Below are positions 55,205-63,259 of a DNA stretch of 63,259 bases, piece after piece (the stretch's first letter is position 1; every line of letters begins with the position of its first letter). Under the pieces are notes generated by a model that saw nothing but the letters and a program-made list of their open reading frames with translations, was not told the origin of the DNA and did no database searches. Made by a program: the position numbers and the translations under genes. The DNA is from Hyphomicrobiales bacterium (lineage in GTDB: Bacteria; Pseudomonadota; Alphaproteobacteria; Rhizobiales; OSC116). The stretch spans positions 2,995 through 66,253 of the forward strand of contig NVUH01000018.1 in NCBI GenBank assembly GCA_002401855.1, given 5' to 3'.

Positions 55205-55390
55205 CTATAGCTCTTCGCTGGCTTTCAAGATTTGACGACCACGATATTGGCCAGATTTCAGGTCAATATGATGTGGACGGCGTAATTCGCCACTGTCTTT
55301 ATCTTCAATATAAGTTGGGTTTTTCAAGGCATCATGAGAGCGGCGCATGCCACGTTTAGAGCGCGTGATTTTCGACTTAGGTACTGCCAT
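55205..55390 (-). CDS. rpmF: 50S ribosomal protein L32
   Basis: 61 residues beginning [20 protein letters not shown], the standard L32 opening, with [17 protein letters not shown] later. The zinc-binding cysteines of some L32 proteins are absent, as in many Alphaproteobacteria. Monocistronic, with its own terminator; the region 55391-55686 upstream should hold its promoter and the divergent ispA promoter; nothing else was recognised there. Confidence 0.97.
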   Translation of the reverse strand: MAVPKSKITRSKRGMRRSHDALKNPTYIEDKDSGELRRPHHIDLKSGQYRGRQILKASEEL

Positions 55391-55686
55391 TTTAATGACT
55401 CCATCAAATTATCAGCCCAATATACCGAAGGGCAAATATTGTTCGCATTCGAACATTGGTTAAACACTGCCCAAAACCACATGGTTCAAGACAAATATCA
55501 AGAATTTGCGCTGTTATAACTCCGAACAGCTTAAAAATCTAGTATTTTTTATAAAATCAGGTAAAAACCTGCTTATAAACCACCAAGCCACCGCAAACAT
55601 ACTGTTTCTTTCATAACCACTATCAACTATTGCACCAAATTTGTTTTTCTGCAATAAGCATATTAAATACACTTTAAGGATTTTGC

Positions 55687-56589
55687 ATGCCGCCCGTATT
55701 CTTATCAGCTTCAAATTTAACTGACCAACTTGCCCAAACCCAGGCCGTTATAGAGACGCGCATTGCCGAAGTTTTGGCAGGTCAAAAGCAGCAAAACCAG
55801 CTAGAAGAAGCCATGCGTTACGGTGCATTGGCAGGCGGCAAACGTCTACGGCCCTTTTTAATTCTAGCCGCAGCAAATCTTTTTACCGATGATGTCAGCA
55901 ATGCGCTCGATACCGCCGTCGCCTTAGAGCTTATCCATTGCTCATCACTGATACATGATGATTTACCCGCCATGGATGATGATGACTTGCGCCGCGGCCA
56001 ACCAACCTGCCACATTCAATTCGATGAAGCCACCGCCATCTTAGTCGGCGATGCATTTCTATCACTAACTTTTGAAATGATGAGCACCGATCCAAAAATC
56101 GCCCCTAACACCCGCTTAAAGCTCATCCACAGCCTCACTCTAGCCTCTGGCCGCTACGGTATGATTGGCGGGCAGATGGATGATATAGAAGCCGAAAAGA
56201 AAAACCTAACGCTCGATGAAATTGTCTCTCTACAGCAAAAGAAAACTGGAGCCTTGTTTGAATATGCGTGCGAAGCAGGCGCCATCATTGGCGGCGCGAC
56301 CGAACAACAACAATTAGCGCTAAAAAACTATGCTAAACATTTTGGCTTAGCCTTCCAAATCACTGATGATATTTTAGATGTCACAGGCAGCGAATCAGAA
56401 GTTGGCAAACGCCTCAATAAAGATGAAGAAGCTGGCAAAGAAACCTTCGTTTCACTCATCGGCCTAGAAGCCGCACAAAAAGCCGCGTTGGATACAATTA
56501 ATGATGCTAAACAAGAGGTTGCCATTTTTGGCGACAAAGCCAAATTGCTAATTGATTTGGTAGATTTGCTCAACAACCGTAAGAGCTAA
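55687..56589 (+). CDS. ispA: farnesyl diphosphate synthase (short-chain isoprenyl diphosphate synthase)
   Basis: 300 residues with GGKRLRPFLILAA, the first Asp-rich motif D91-DLPAMD (LIHDDLPAMDDDD), GDAFLSLTFEM and the second motif FQITDDILDVTG. The upstream aromatic-size pattern fits C15 product formation, though geranyl-type products cannot be excluded. Its stop TAA directly abuts the stop of the convergent ispG gene with no gap. Confidence 0.93.
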   Translation: MPPVFLSASNLTDQLAQTQAVIETRIAEVLAGQKQQNQLEEAMRYGALAGGKRLRPFLILAAANLFTDDVSNALDTAVALELIHCSSLIHDDLPAMDDDDLRRGQPTCHIQFDEATAILVGDAFLSLTFEMMSTDPKIAPNTRLKLIHSLTLASGRYGMIGGQMDDIEAEKKNLTLDEIVSLQQKKTGALFEYACEAGAIIGGATEQQQLALKNYAKHFGLAFQITDDILDVTGSESEVGKRLNKDEEAGKETFVSLIGLEAAQKAALDTINDAKQEVAIFGDKAKLLIDLVDLLNNRKS

Positions 56590-57813
56590 TTATTTCCGCT
56601 CATAATTATCTTCAATATAAGTCTCAACAATCCCTTGGAATTCCGAGATAAGCGCACCCAAATTCTCACCGCGCAAAGTCATAGCCTTCGCCCCATCAAT
56701 AAACACAGGCGCAGCAGGGTTTTCACCTGTGCCGGGTAAACTAATGCCAATGTTAGCGTTTTTACTCTCACCAGGTCCGTTCACAATACAACCCATCACT
56801 GCCAAAGTTAAATCTTCAAACCCAGTATATTCTTCTTTCCAAGTCGGCAAACGATCCCGAATATAACCCTGAATATCCTCAGCCAAACTTTGGAATGTCG
56901 TGCTCGTCGTGCGGCCACAACCAGGGCAAGCCACCACCATTGGCATAAAGGAGCGTACGCCCATGCCTTGCAAAATCTCTTGTGCCACCACCACCTCATC
57001 AGTGCGCGGTGCATTAGGCGCAGGGGTAATCGACACCCGTATCGTATCACCAATGCCTTGCTGAATAAGGCACGATAAAGCCGCTGCCGAATAAACAATG
57101 CCTTTAGATCCCATACCCGCTTCGGTCAGGCCCAAATGCAAAGCATAATCACAGCGTTTCGATAGGGTTTCATAAACCGCCACCATTTCCTGCACCACAC
57201 TCACTTTGCCCGATATAATAATTTTATCCGCACTCAAGCCAATTTCTTCGGCGCGCTTGGCACTCGCCAACGCACTTTGCACCATAGCTTCACGCGCAAC
57301 CTCATAATTAGGTATCGGGTTGGCCGAAGCGTTATTCTCACCCATTAATTTGGTCAATAATTCTTGGTCAAGCGAACCCATATTCACGCCAATGCGCACA
57401 GGTTTGTCATTTTTAATCGCACATTCAATCATCAAGCCAAATTGTGTATCGCGGCGGTTTTTAAACCCAACATTGCCGGGGTTAATGCGGTATTTACCCA
57501 AGGCTTCGGCACAAGCAGGATGGTCAGCCAACAATTTATGGCCGATATAATGAAAATCACCAATCAATGGCACATCAAACCCAGCCTTGTCTAATTTCTC
57601 ACGAATATGTGGCACGGCAGCCGCCGCTTCATCACGGTCAACAGTTATACGCACAAGCTCAGACCCAGCACGCGCCAATTCAATCACTTGTTTAACAGTG
57701 CCGTCAATATCAGCCGTGTCAGTATTGGTCATCGATTGCACCACAATCGGCGCACCTCCACCAACCAAAACATTACCAATTTTAACCGCCGTCGTATTCC
57801 TGCGCTGCTGCAT
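56590..57813 (-). CDS. ispG: 4-hydroxy-3-methylbut-2-en-1-yl diphosphate synthase (flavodoxin/ferredoxin)
   Basis: IspG is the penultimate enzyme of the MEP isoprenoid pathway and holds a 4Fe-4S cluster. The Cys ligands lie in [12 protein letters not shown] and [13 protein letters not shown]. The opening [20 protein letters not shown] and length 407 are normal. It is convergent with ispA, giving MEP-pathway and prenyl-chain genes side by side. Confidence 0.96.
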   Translation of the reverse strand: MQQRRNTTAVKIGNVLVGGGAPIVVQSMTNTDTADIDGTVKQVIELARAGSELVRITVDRDEAAAAVPHIREKLDKAGFDVPLIGDFHYIGHKLLADHPACAEALGKYRINPGNVGFKNRRDTQFGLMIECAIKNDKPVRIGVNMGSLDQELLTKLMGENNASANPIPNYEVAREAMVQSALASAKRAEEIGLSADKIIISGKVSVVQEMVAVYETLSKRCDYALHLGLTEAGMGSKGIVYSAAALSCLIQQGIGDTIRVSITPAPNAPRTDEVVVAQEILQGMGVRSFMPMVVACPGCGRTTSTTFQSLAEDIQGYIRDRLPTWKEEYTGFEDLTLAVMGCIVNGPGESKNANIGISLPGTGENPAAPVFIDGAKAMTLRGENLGALISEFQGIVETYIEDNYERK

Positions 57814-57928
57814 ATTTTCATTCCACCAAAAACTGCGACAAATTGTCTATATCGCGCTTTATGACTATTATAAATTTAACTTTGCTATATTTTAGCTTAT
57901 AGACTTAATTTTATAAATAGGTAAAAAA

Positions 57929-58450
57929 ATGAAAAAAATTCTTACCCTTGCTACTATTTTCATACTGGCTTTCACCAACATCGCCTCTGCAATGGATAAA
58001 ATTGTCATCACTGACAGCTGGTTATGGGTTCCACCCAATAAAGTAGCGGGTGCTTTTTTTGAAATTAAAAACAATACAGATAAAGCTCTCAACCTCGTAT
58101 CTGCCACCACCAAAGGTGCCAAAAAAATCGAGCTACATAATCACATTATGGCCGATGGCATTATGAAAATGCGCCAAGTAAAAGCCATCGAAGTGCCCGC
58201 CAATGGTTCTACAAGCTTTAACCCACACGGTTTTCACTTGATGATGTATAAACTAGACAAAGATACATTCGCCACTGGCAATATGATCGAAGTTAATTTT
58301 ACATTTGATGACGGCTCAACCGCCAGTGCCAAATTCCACGTCATGCCATTTGGTCAACCGATGAAAAAAAGCATGGATCATCAGAATATGGATCACAGCA
58401 AGATGGATCATTCTAAAATGGACATGGGTAAATCTGACGCTAAAAAATAG
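57929..58450 (+). CDS. PCuAC-type periplasmic copper chaperone with Met/His-rich tail
   Basis: A signal peptide (MKKILTLATIFILAFTNIAS) leads a cupredoxin-like domain with the full copper motif His70-x10-Met81-x21-His103-x-Met105 (ELHNHIM, GIMKMRQ, HGFHLMM). The C-terminal 30 residues are MDH-rich (MDHQNMDHSKMDHSKMDM), a second potential copper site that also occurs in some PCuAC relatives. PCuAC delivers Cu(I) to the CuA site of cytochrome oxidase. GGTAAAAAA precedes the ATG. Together with the buf locus it points to active copper handling. Confidence 0.9.
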   Translation: MKKILTLATIFILAFTNIASAMDKIVITDSWLWVPPNKVAGAFFEIKNNTDKALNLVSATTKGAKKIELHNHIMADGIMKMRQVKAIEVPANGSTSFNPHGFHLMMYKLDKDTFATGNMIEVNFTFDDGSTASAKFHVMPFGQPMKKSMDHQNMDHSKMDHSKMDMGKSDAKK

Positions 58451-58464
58451 CTCAAAATACTTGC

Positions 58465-58490
58465 GCAGGATGGTTTTTTCACTATCCTGC
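58465..58490 (+). promoter_or_regulatory. hairpin directly before the LytTR gene
   Basis: GCAGGATGG (58465-58473) pairs with C(T)ATCCTGC (58482-58490), nine pairs, loop of eight. It ends four bases before the start codon of the LytTR gene, which has no Shine-Dalgarno sequence, so it may affect start selection or end the transcript of the chaperone gene. Confidence 0.45.
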
Positions 58491-58494
58491 ACTC

Positions 58495-59250
58495 ATGCGC
58501 GATAAACTCATTCAAAAACTAAAATCATTCAACGCCCTACCTTATGCCATCATGTTTATTATGGCACTCATATTAGGCCAAATTGCCCCTTATAATAGCG
58601 ATGAGATTCAGAACTTTGGTTTACGAACTGGTTATTGGGCGGCCATCCTCATTGTCAGTTATATGGCATGGACCATCATCGAAAAATTCTTCGCACCAAG
58701 GTTAAATTGGCATTATTTCTTTGTCGGCAGCCTGTGTAATTTTTTAATGACCTTACCACTATTCGGCTTTATATTGCTGCTCAACCTAATTTTCTTCAAC
58801 CTCCACAACACATGGCTAGGCCTGTTTTATTTCTGGCTGCAATTGGCCATCACTTGCCAGTCAATATATATCCTTATCTATGTGATTATTTCTCAGGTCG
58901 TCAAAACAGGTGTCGATAATCAAAAAAATTGCCCGCCCGAAACCACCCCGCATTTTCTAAAAAATATCGGCGGCAAGCTACTCTATATAAAATCAGAAGA
59001 TCACTATCTACGCATTCAAACCACCGCCCACAGCAAACTAATACTTTATAAAATCAGCGATGCCATCAAACAATTGGATGAATCTGACATAGAAGGCAAA
59101 CTTGTCCATCGCTCGCACTGGGTAGCAAAATCAGCCATTGAATCACATGTTAAAAATGGCCGCAAAAACTTACTCAAACTCACCAATGGCGACCAATTGC
59201 CAATCAGTGCCACATACTTAAAAACCTTAAGATCCGAAGGTTATATTTGA
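58495..59250 (+). CDS. LytTR-type DNA-binding regulator with membrane domain
   Basis: About 130 residues with four hydrophobic segments (FIMALILGQIAP, WAAILIVSYMAWTIIEKFF, FVGSLCNFLMTLPLFGFILL, WLQLAITCQSIYILIYVIIS) precede a LytTR domain (GGKLLYIKSEDHYLRIQTTA, VHRSHWVAKSAIESHVKNGR, LPISATYLKTLRSEGYI). It resembles membrane-bound LytTR regulators; no sensor kinase is nearby. The last coding bases contain a 13-bp sequence duplicated to make the ribosome site of the next gene. Confidence 0.88.
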   Translation: MRDKLIQKLKSFNALPYAIMFIMALILGQIAPYNSDEIQNFGLRTGYWAAILIVSYMAWTIIEKFFAPRLNWHYFFVGSLCNFLMTLPLFGFILLLNLIFFNLHNTWLGLFYFWLQLAITCQSIYILIYVIISQVVKTGVDNQKNCPPETTPHFLKNIGGKLLYIKSEDHYLRIQTTAHSKLILYKISDAIKQLDESDIEGKLVHRSHWVAKSAIESHVKNGRKNLLKLTNGDQLPISATYLKTLRSEGYI

Positions 59251-59262
59251 AGGTTATATTTA

Positions 59263-60852
59263 ATGAAACCCATATTACACACCAAACGCTTCACGCTTTA
59301 CCCGTGGCTAAACAACCCAGAACATAACCAGCATTTGCGCCAAATGATGCAAAGTGAAGACGTCCAAAAATACATTCGCGGCCATGCCTATTCGGATCAA
59401 GAAGTTGCCGAAGGTTTCATAAAAATGCAAAAAAGCGACACCGGTAAATTCGGCATGTGGATGATATACGAGGGAGATATATGTGCAGGCATGTGCTTAC
59501 TCAAGGCCTTACCAACCGAAGCCAATCTAAGTTATTATGAAACTGGCTACTGGCTCAAACCCAGCCATTGGGGCATGGGCATAGCGGGCGAGGTTGCCAG
59601 CCGCATGGTTAAATATGCATTTGATGAGCTCAATTTACCCTGCGTGGTCGGCGTCACCCACGAAGATAACATTGCCTCACAAAAATCGCTCGAAAAGGCG
59701 GGGCTCAAACGCCAAGACAACATAAAAGCCTACAAGCTAGATCTGCCATTCTTCATAATCAACAATCCCCATCATATGTCTTGCAACAAACCCGCTATTC
59801 AAACCGAGCGGTTCAGGCTCATTCCATGGCGCAACAATCCCGCACAAAACAAATCAATAATCTGGATGATGAAATCAGCAAAAGTGCAAAAATATGTCAA
59901 CGGAAAACCCTATTCAGATAACATCATCAACCAAGCCTTACCCGCAATGGCAGCCGCCACCAACCAACTACGCGGCTTCGGCATCTGGATGATCTATGAC
60001 ATGAGCGCCGCACAAGATATATTTGTAGGCACCGTTTTCCTCAAATCCACCCCAGCAGATCAACCATTGACCTATGAAATCGGCTTTTGGCTCAAACCAG
60101 AGTTTTGGGGCAAAGGCATCGCCGCCGAGGTTGCCGACCATATCGTCATCTACGCCTTCGAGCAGCTAAACCTACCGCACATTGTCGGCACAACAGAGCT
60201 TGAAAACATAGCCTCACAAAAAACCTTACTTAACATCGGCTTCACCCAAATAGCCGATGCCATCGAAGATGGCCAAAACCGATCACAATATAAAATTACC
60301 AATAAAAATCATAAAAAATCCAACAAACCCATTTTACACACCCGGCGCTTCACTTTGTTGCCATGGGTCGATTGCCCCGAATTCACCCATCATATGACCG
60401 AAATGATGCAAAATGCCGAAGTGCAAAAATACGTCTATGAACATACACTCTCAGATGACGAAATGACCGCACAATTATCCCGCATGACCACAATTTGCCA
60501 ACAGCCAGATTTGGGTTATTGGATGATATTTGACAATGACACCTGTGTCGGCATGGCATTGCTAAAACCTGCTGAAAACCAAAAAGGTCAATATTGGGCC
60601 GAAGTCGGCTATTGGCTCAAACCAGAATTTTGGGGCCAAGCCATAGCTGCTGAAGTGGCGGCAGGTTTAATAAAATACGGGTTTAAAATGGTGGAATTAG
60701 ACGTCATTAACGCCATCACCCTCCCCGATAATATAGGGTCACAAAAATCTTTGCTAAATGCAGGCCTTATACGGCGCGGCACCACCGAGGCACATGACCA
60801 ACAATTACCCTATTTCGAAATCCAAGCAGCAAATTATAAAACTAGCTCATAA
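59263..60852 (+). CDS. fusion of three GNAT acetyltransferase domains
   Basis: 529 residues made of three RimJ/RimL-like GNAT domains (about 1-168, 180-345, 355-525). Each begins KP(I/A)(L/I)(H/Q)T.RF and has its own acetyl-CoA loop: HWGMGIAGEVA, FWGKGIAAEVA and FWGQAIAAEVA (Ala in place of the second Gly). Ends of each domain are NIASQKSLEKAGL, NIASQKTLLNIGF and NIGSQKSLLNAGL. No linker sequence beyond short joins is seen. The ATG is served by a GAAGG site copied from the end of the upstream gene. The target is unknown. Confidence 0.93.
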   Translation: MKPILHTKRFTLYPWLNNPEHNQHLRQMMQSEDVQKYIRGHAYSDQEVAEGFIKMQKSDTGKFGMWMIYEGDICAGMCLLKALPTEANLSYYETGYWLKPSHWGMGIAGEVASRMVKYAFDELNLPCVVGVTHEDNIASQKSLEKAGLKRQDNIKAYKLDLPFFIINNPHHMSCNKPAIQTERFRLIPWRNNPAQNKSIIWMMKSAKVQKYVNGKPYSDNIINQALPAMAAATNQLRGFGIWMIYDMSAAQDIFVGTVFLKSTPADQPLTYEIGFWLKPEFWGKGIAAEVADHIVIYAFEQLNLPHIVGTTELENIASQKTLLNIGFTQIADAIEDGQNRSQYKITNKNHKKSNKPILHTRRFTLLPWVDCPEFTHHMTEMMQNAEVQKYVYEHTLSDDEMTAQLSRMTTICQQPDLGYWMIFDNDTCVGMALLKPAENQKGQYWAEVGYWLKPEFWGQAIAAEVAAGLIKYGFKMVELDVINAITLPDNIGSQKSLLNAGLIRRGTTEAHDQQLPYFEIQAANYKTSS

Positions 60853-61576
60853 TCTGTTTCAACTGCCCGACCTTATCGGCCGATGCCACACTGATTGAAA
60901 ATTCTTCCTGACGCAACGCACCGCCCATAAAGGCACCAGTATGCTGATAATCCATCCCACTCGCTTGGCTCACATGCGCACTCATATGCAATTCAGAAAC
61001 GCCCGTTATATCGACAATCTTCTGCATATTACGGGCATTTATTCCCCCACCAGGTAAAATACGCAACCGATCGCCAGCTTGTTCAACCATCTGAGCAATC
61101 CGCTCAGCCCCTTCAAACGCACTAATCTCTTGCCCCGATGTCAACAAACGCGAACAACCAATGTCAATCACATCCTCAAGAGCTTGCTCATAGTCAACCG
61201 CCATGTCAAACGCCCGATGAAAAGTAACATCCAAATCCCCCGCCGCATCGACCAGCCGTTTGCACAATTCAACATCAACATGCCCATCAGCCTTTAACGC
61301 CCCAATCACCACGCCTTGCACACCCAAGTCACCGGCCATTTTTACATCATCCAGCATCACCTGCAATTCATTGGCATTATATAAAAAATCCCCCCCACGC
61401 GGGCGAATAATCACCATAATACCAACCGACAATTTTTCAGCACATAATTTAATCGCCCCATAACTCGGCGTCGTACCACCTTCAAACAAGTTATCGCACA
61501 ATTCAACACGGTCAGCCCCACCCGCTTGCGCGTTAATAGCACTCACCACCGAACCAACACAAATTTCCAACTTCAT
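60842..61576 (-). CDS. cutC: CutC family protein (copper homeostasis)
   Basis: 244-residue TIM-barrel protein: MKLEICVGSVVSAINAQAGG, RVELCDNLFEGGTTPSYGAI, IMVIIRPRGGDFLYN, VTFHRAFDMAVD, LLTSGQEISAFEGA, LPGGGINARN and SELHMSAHV, all typical of CutC. Its link to copper in bacteria is disputed. It is convergent with the GNAT gene, overlapping it by 11 bases. Confidence 0.92.
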   Translation of the reverse strand: MKLEICVGSVVSAINAQAGGADRVELCDNLFEGGTTPSYGAIKLCAEKLSVGIMVIIRPRGGDFLYNANELQVMLDDVKMAGDLGVQGVVIGALKADGHVDVELCKRLVDAAGDLDVTFHRAFDMAVDYEQALEDVIDIGCSRLLTSGQEISAFEGAERIAQMVEQAGDRLRILPGGGINARNMQKIVDITGVSELHMSAHVSQASGMDYQHTGAFMGGALRQEEFSISVASADKVGQLKQIMS

Positions 61577-61647
61577 AATGCCCTCATTTCAGTTTTGATC
61601 ACATTATTCACTGCGCAAAATTTGTCTAGCTTCTTAATAAAATGGTA

Positions 61648-61920
61648 TTATGCATAGCCTCTATCGAGCAAACATACATTTTCAAACCCGCCATCACGCA
61701 TTATTTGCGCCGCATTACGCGCCCGCATACCTTTTACACAGTAAAGTATATATGTATGAGTTTTGTCAAACTCCTGCATCACATCTACAGTTAAACTTAA
61801 TTTAGACAAAGCTACATGCTGCGCATTGTCAAAGCACCCCGCCTCAAACTCACCAATTTCCCTTACGTCTAAAAGGGTATCACTGCCAATATCCTCAAGA
61901 GCTACAATTTTGAAAGTCAT
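61648..61920 (-). CDS. single-domain rhodanese
   Basis: 90 residues; LLDVREIGEFEAGCF is the rhodanese entry motif and YCVKGMRARNAA gives the active-site loop with catalytic Cys (Cys-x4-Arg). Probably a sulphur carrier or sulphurtransferase. It is not clearly part of an operon; TTCATTATATTAGTTTTC-like AT-rich bases lie between it and the chemoreceptor. Confidence 0.88.
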   Translation of the reverse strand: MTFKIVALEDIGSDTLLDVREIGEFEAGCFDNAQHVALSKLSLTVDVMQEFDKTHTYILYCVKGMRARNAAQIMRDGGFENVCLLDRGYA

Positions 61921-62112
61921 ATATTTCCTTATTTCATTATATTAGTTTTCTCTAATATAATGAAAAATACACCAAAAATCAAGTGAAACATAACCTTAAA
62001 CTTTAAGACTAATACTTGAAGACTATAGGGTAAACCAATAGGTCATTACGATTTGTTTACTATTTTAGTTAAACATATAAGACAATTCAAAACAACTAAG
62101 GCTCCCTTCATT

Positions 62113-63259
62113 ATGTTTAACACTGTCAAATCGAAACTATATAGTTTATTAATTCTATTCTGTTTGATATTCTTCTCATCTCTGGGTTATGGATTCTATA
62201 ACGAATACAACGTCAGGCATAATTTAAACCAGCAAGCCCTTATCCCGATTGTTGAGCAATCTATCTCCATCATTAAAACCAATTATGATCAGTTTAAAGC
62301 CGGCACAAAAACCGAACAAGAAGCCAAAACAACTGCCTTAGAAATAATTTCCAAATTACGCTATGGCACCAGCGGCTACCTTTGGGTTAACGATTCCAAT
62401 AACGTCATGATCAGCCATGGCGCCAAAGCCGCGCTAAATGGTAAAGATCTTTCAGGCTTACAAGATCCAGATGGCGTTTACATTTTCAAAGAAATGATGA
62501 AAGTCATCAATGCCAATGGCAAAGGTTTTGTGAGTTATAAATGGGATAGACCCGATAGTGACACCCCTGTCGCCAAAGTTTCTTATGTAGACCGCTTCGC
62601 CCCGTGGGATTTTATCGTCGGCACAGGCGTCTACACCGATGATGTGGTAACGGCCTTCTTCTCCGATCTGCAAACCCCTCTCATCATTTCAATCATCTTA
62701 TTCCTGGTCATCGTAGCTGTGGCTTATAAGATTATCAATTCAATCGTCATCCCCATTAGCAACATCACCAACGCCATGCAAAACCTTTCAGCAGGTAATA
62801 CAGATGCCGAAGTCAGCGACCAACACCGCAGTGATGAAATTGGCGAAATGGCCAAGGCCGTCGAAGGTTTCCGCCAAACTGCTATTGAGCAAAAAACTCT
62901 TGAAGTCGAAAAAGATGCCACCAGCAAGTCTGGTCAAGAGCGCCAAGTCTATATTGATAGTTTAATCTCAAATTTCAGAACCATCATCACCGATGGCCTT
63001 GAGAATGTCAGCAAAAACAGCTCAGATATGAAAAACTCGGCGGACGCATTGTCCAGCATTTCAAACGCCACATCCGAGCAAGCCAATACAGCGTCCAGCG
63101 CCTCAGAAGAAGCATCAACCAATGTCGGCACAGTAGCCGCTGCCGCCGAAGAGCTCTCTACATCCATTGCCGAGATCACCCGTCAGGTAGAACAAACCAA
63201 CGAAATCGTGCAAAAAGCCACCGATACAACCGAAATGACCAACCAACAAATTGTCAGCT
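62113..63259 (+). CDS. methyl-accepting chemotaxis protein with sCache sensor (cut by right edge)
   Basis: From ATG 62113 the frame stays open to the window end (382 residues). Order: membrane helix 1 (about 8-28), a periplasmic single-Cache domain (about 35-180) with LRYGTSGYLWVND, GKDLSGLQDPDGVYIF and APWDFIVGTGVY, membrane helix 2 (about 188-212), a HAMP domain (NSIVIPISNITNAMQNLSAG) and the start of the signalling coiled coil. The kinase-contact tip lies beyond the edge. It would sense a small ligand such as a carboxylate and signal to CheA. Confidence 0.9.
   Translation, partial: MFNTVKSKLYSLLILFCLIFFSSLGYGFYNEYNVRHNLNQQALIPIVEQSISIIKTNYDQFKAGTKTEQEAKTTALEIISKLRYGTSGYLWVNDSNNVMISHGAKAALNGKDLSGLQDPDGVYIFKEMMKVINANGKGFVSYKWDRPDSDTPVAKVSYVDRFAPWDFIVGTGVYTDDVVTAFFSDLQTPLIISIILFLVIVAVAYKIINSIVIPISNITNAMQNLSAGNTDAEVSDQHRSDEIGEMAKAVEGFRQTAIEQKTLEVEKDATSKSGQERQVYIDSLISNFRTIITDGLENVSKNSSDMKNSADALSSISNATSEQANTASSASEEASTNVGTVAAAAEELSTSIAEITRQVEQTNEIVQKATDTTEMTNQQIVS

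Noticed and set aside
1-63259. CRISPR arrays, prophage or transposase genes
   Set aside because: No regularly spaced repeats, phage structural genes or transposase motifs were seen on either strand.

Overview
This 63 kb window is chromosomal DNA from an AT-rich alphaproteobacterium, most probably of the Hyphomicrobiales (Rhizobiales) or a close marine relative. The evidence is the short response regulator CpdR beside an N-formylglutamate amidohydrolase, the chorismate mutase-hisC-tyrC block divergent from metX-metW, tandem DUF2852 proteins, and general codon and protein style. There is no rRNA operon, prophage, insertion sequence with a transposase, or CRISPR array. Most of the window is ordinary housekeeping and metabolic DNA with short intergenic gaps.

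Layout. 1-5.3 kb: a type I secretion system (TolC-like, ABC exporter, HlyD-like, all minus) plus the first codons of a minus-strand gene leaving the left edge, and an intergenic region with a very strong plus-strand terminator. 5.7-7.3 kb: an extradiol dioxygenase, a decayed purU pseudogene and a tRNA-Val with an odd anticodon loop. 7.3-16.8 kb: cpdR, N-formylglutamate amidohydrolase, typA, a hisN-like phosphatase, hydrolases, a LOG protein, a small heat-shock gene with a ROSE-like leader, and an S9 peptidase. 16.9-19.4 kb: a bufferin-type copper-binding RiPP locus (bufA, bufB, bufC, doxX) with a terminator between precursor and enzymes. 19.5-27.6 kb: galE/galU, a Gln-rich outer-membrane barrel, a PomAB-like stator pair, SPFH/NfeD and two DUF2852 paralogues. 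27.7-36.3 kb: an arginine succinyltransferase (ast) operon, with an M20 peptidase and an SDR in place of astE and astC, divergent from a transaminase plus alanine dehydrogenase pair. 36.3-42.4 kb: glyoxalase-fold proteins, a serine hydrolase, two LysR regulators, a LysE exporter and a ChaC-like enzyme. 42.4-49.7 kb: tyrosine/phenylalanine and methionine biosynthesis, gloB and a drug/metabolite exporter. 49.8-50.2 kb: a 413-bp noncoding element with long perfect inverted repeats. 50.3-63.3 kb: a c-di-GMP phosphodiesterase, gamma-glutamyltransferase, MarC, rpmF, ispA/ispG, a PCuAC copper chaperone, a LytTR regulator, a triple-GNAT protein, cutC, a rhodanese and a chemoreceptor cut by the right edge.

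Themes. Copper handling recurs: the bufferin locus, a PCuAC chaperone with a Met/His tail, and CutC. Arginine can be taken to succinylglutamate semialdehyde and on to succinylglutamate, with the transamination and desuccinylation steps probably supplied by non-orthologous neighbours. Gene decay is visible in a purU pseudogene and in a fragment of a PEP-utilising-enzyme swivel domain. The most unusual signals are the bufferin operon with its internal terminator, the 413-bp inverted-repeat element, the C33 tRNA-Val, the ROSE-like thermometer and the three-domain GNAT protein. All functional calls come from reading the sequence; no database search was run.
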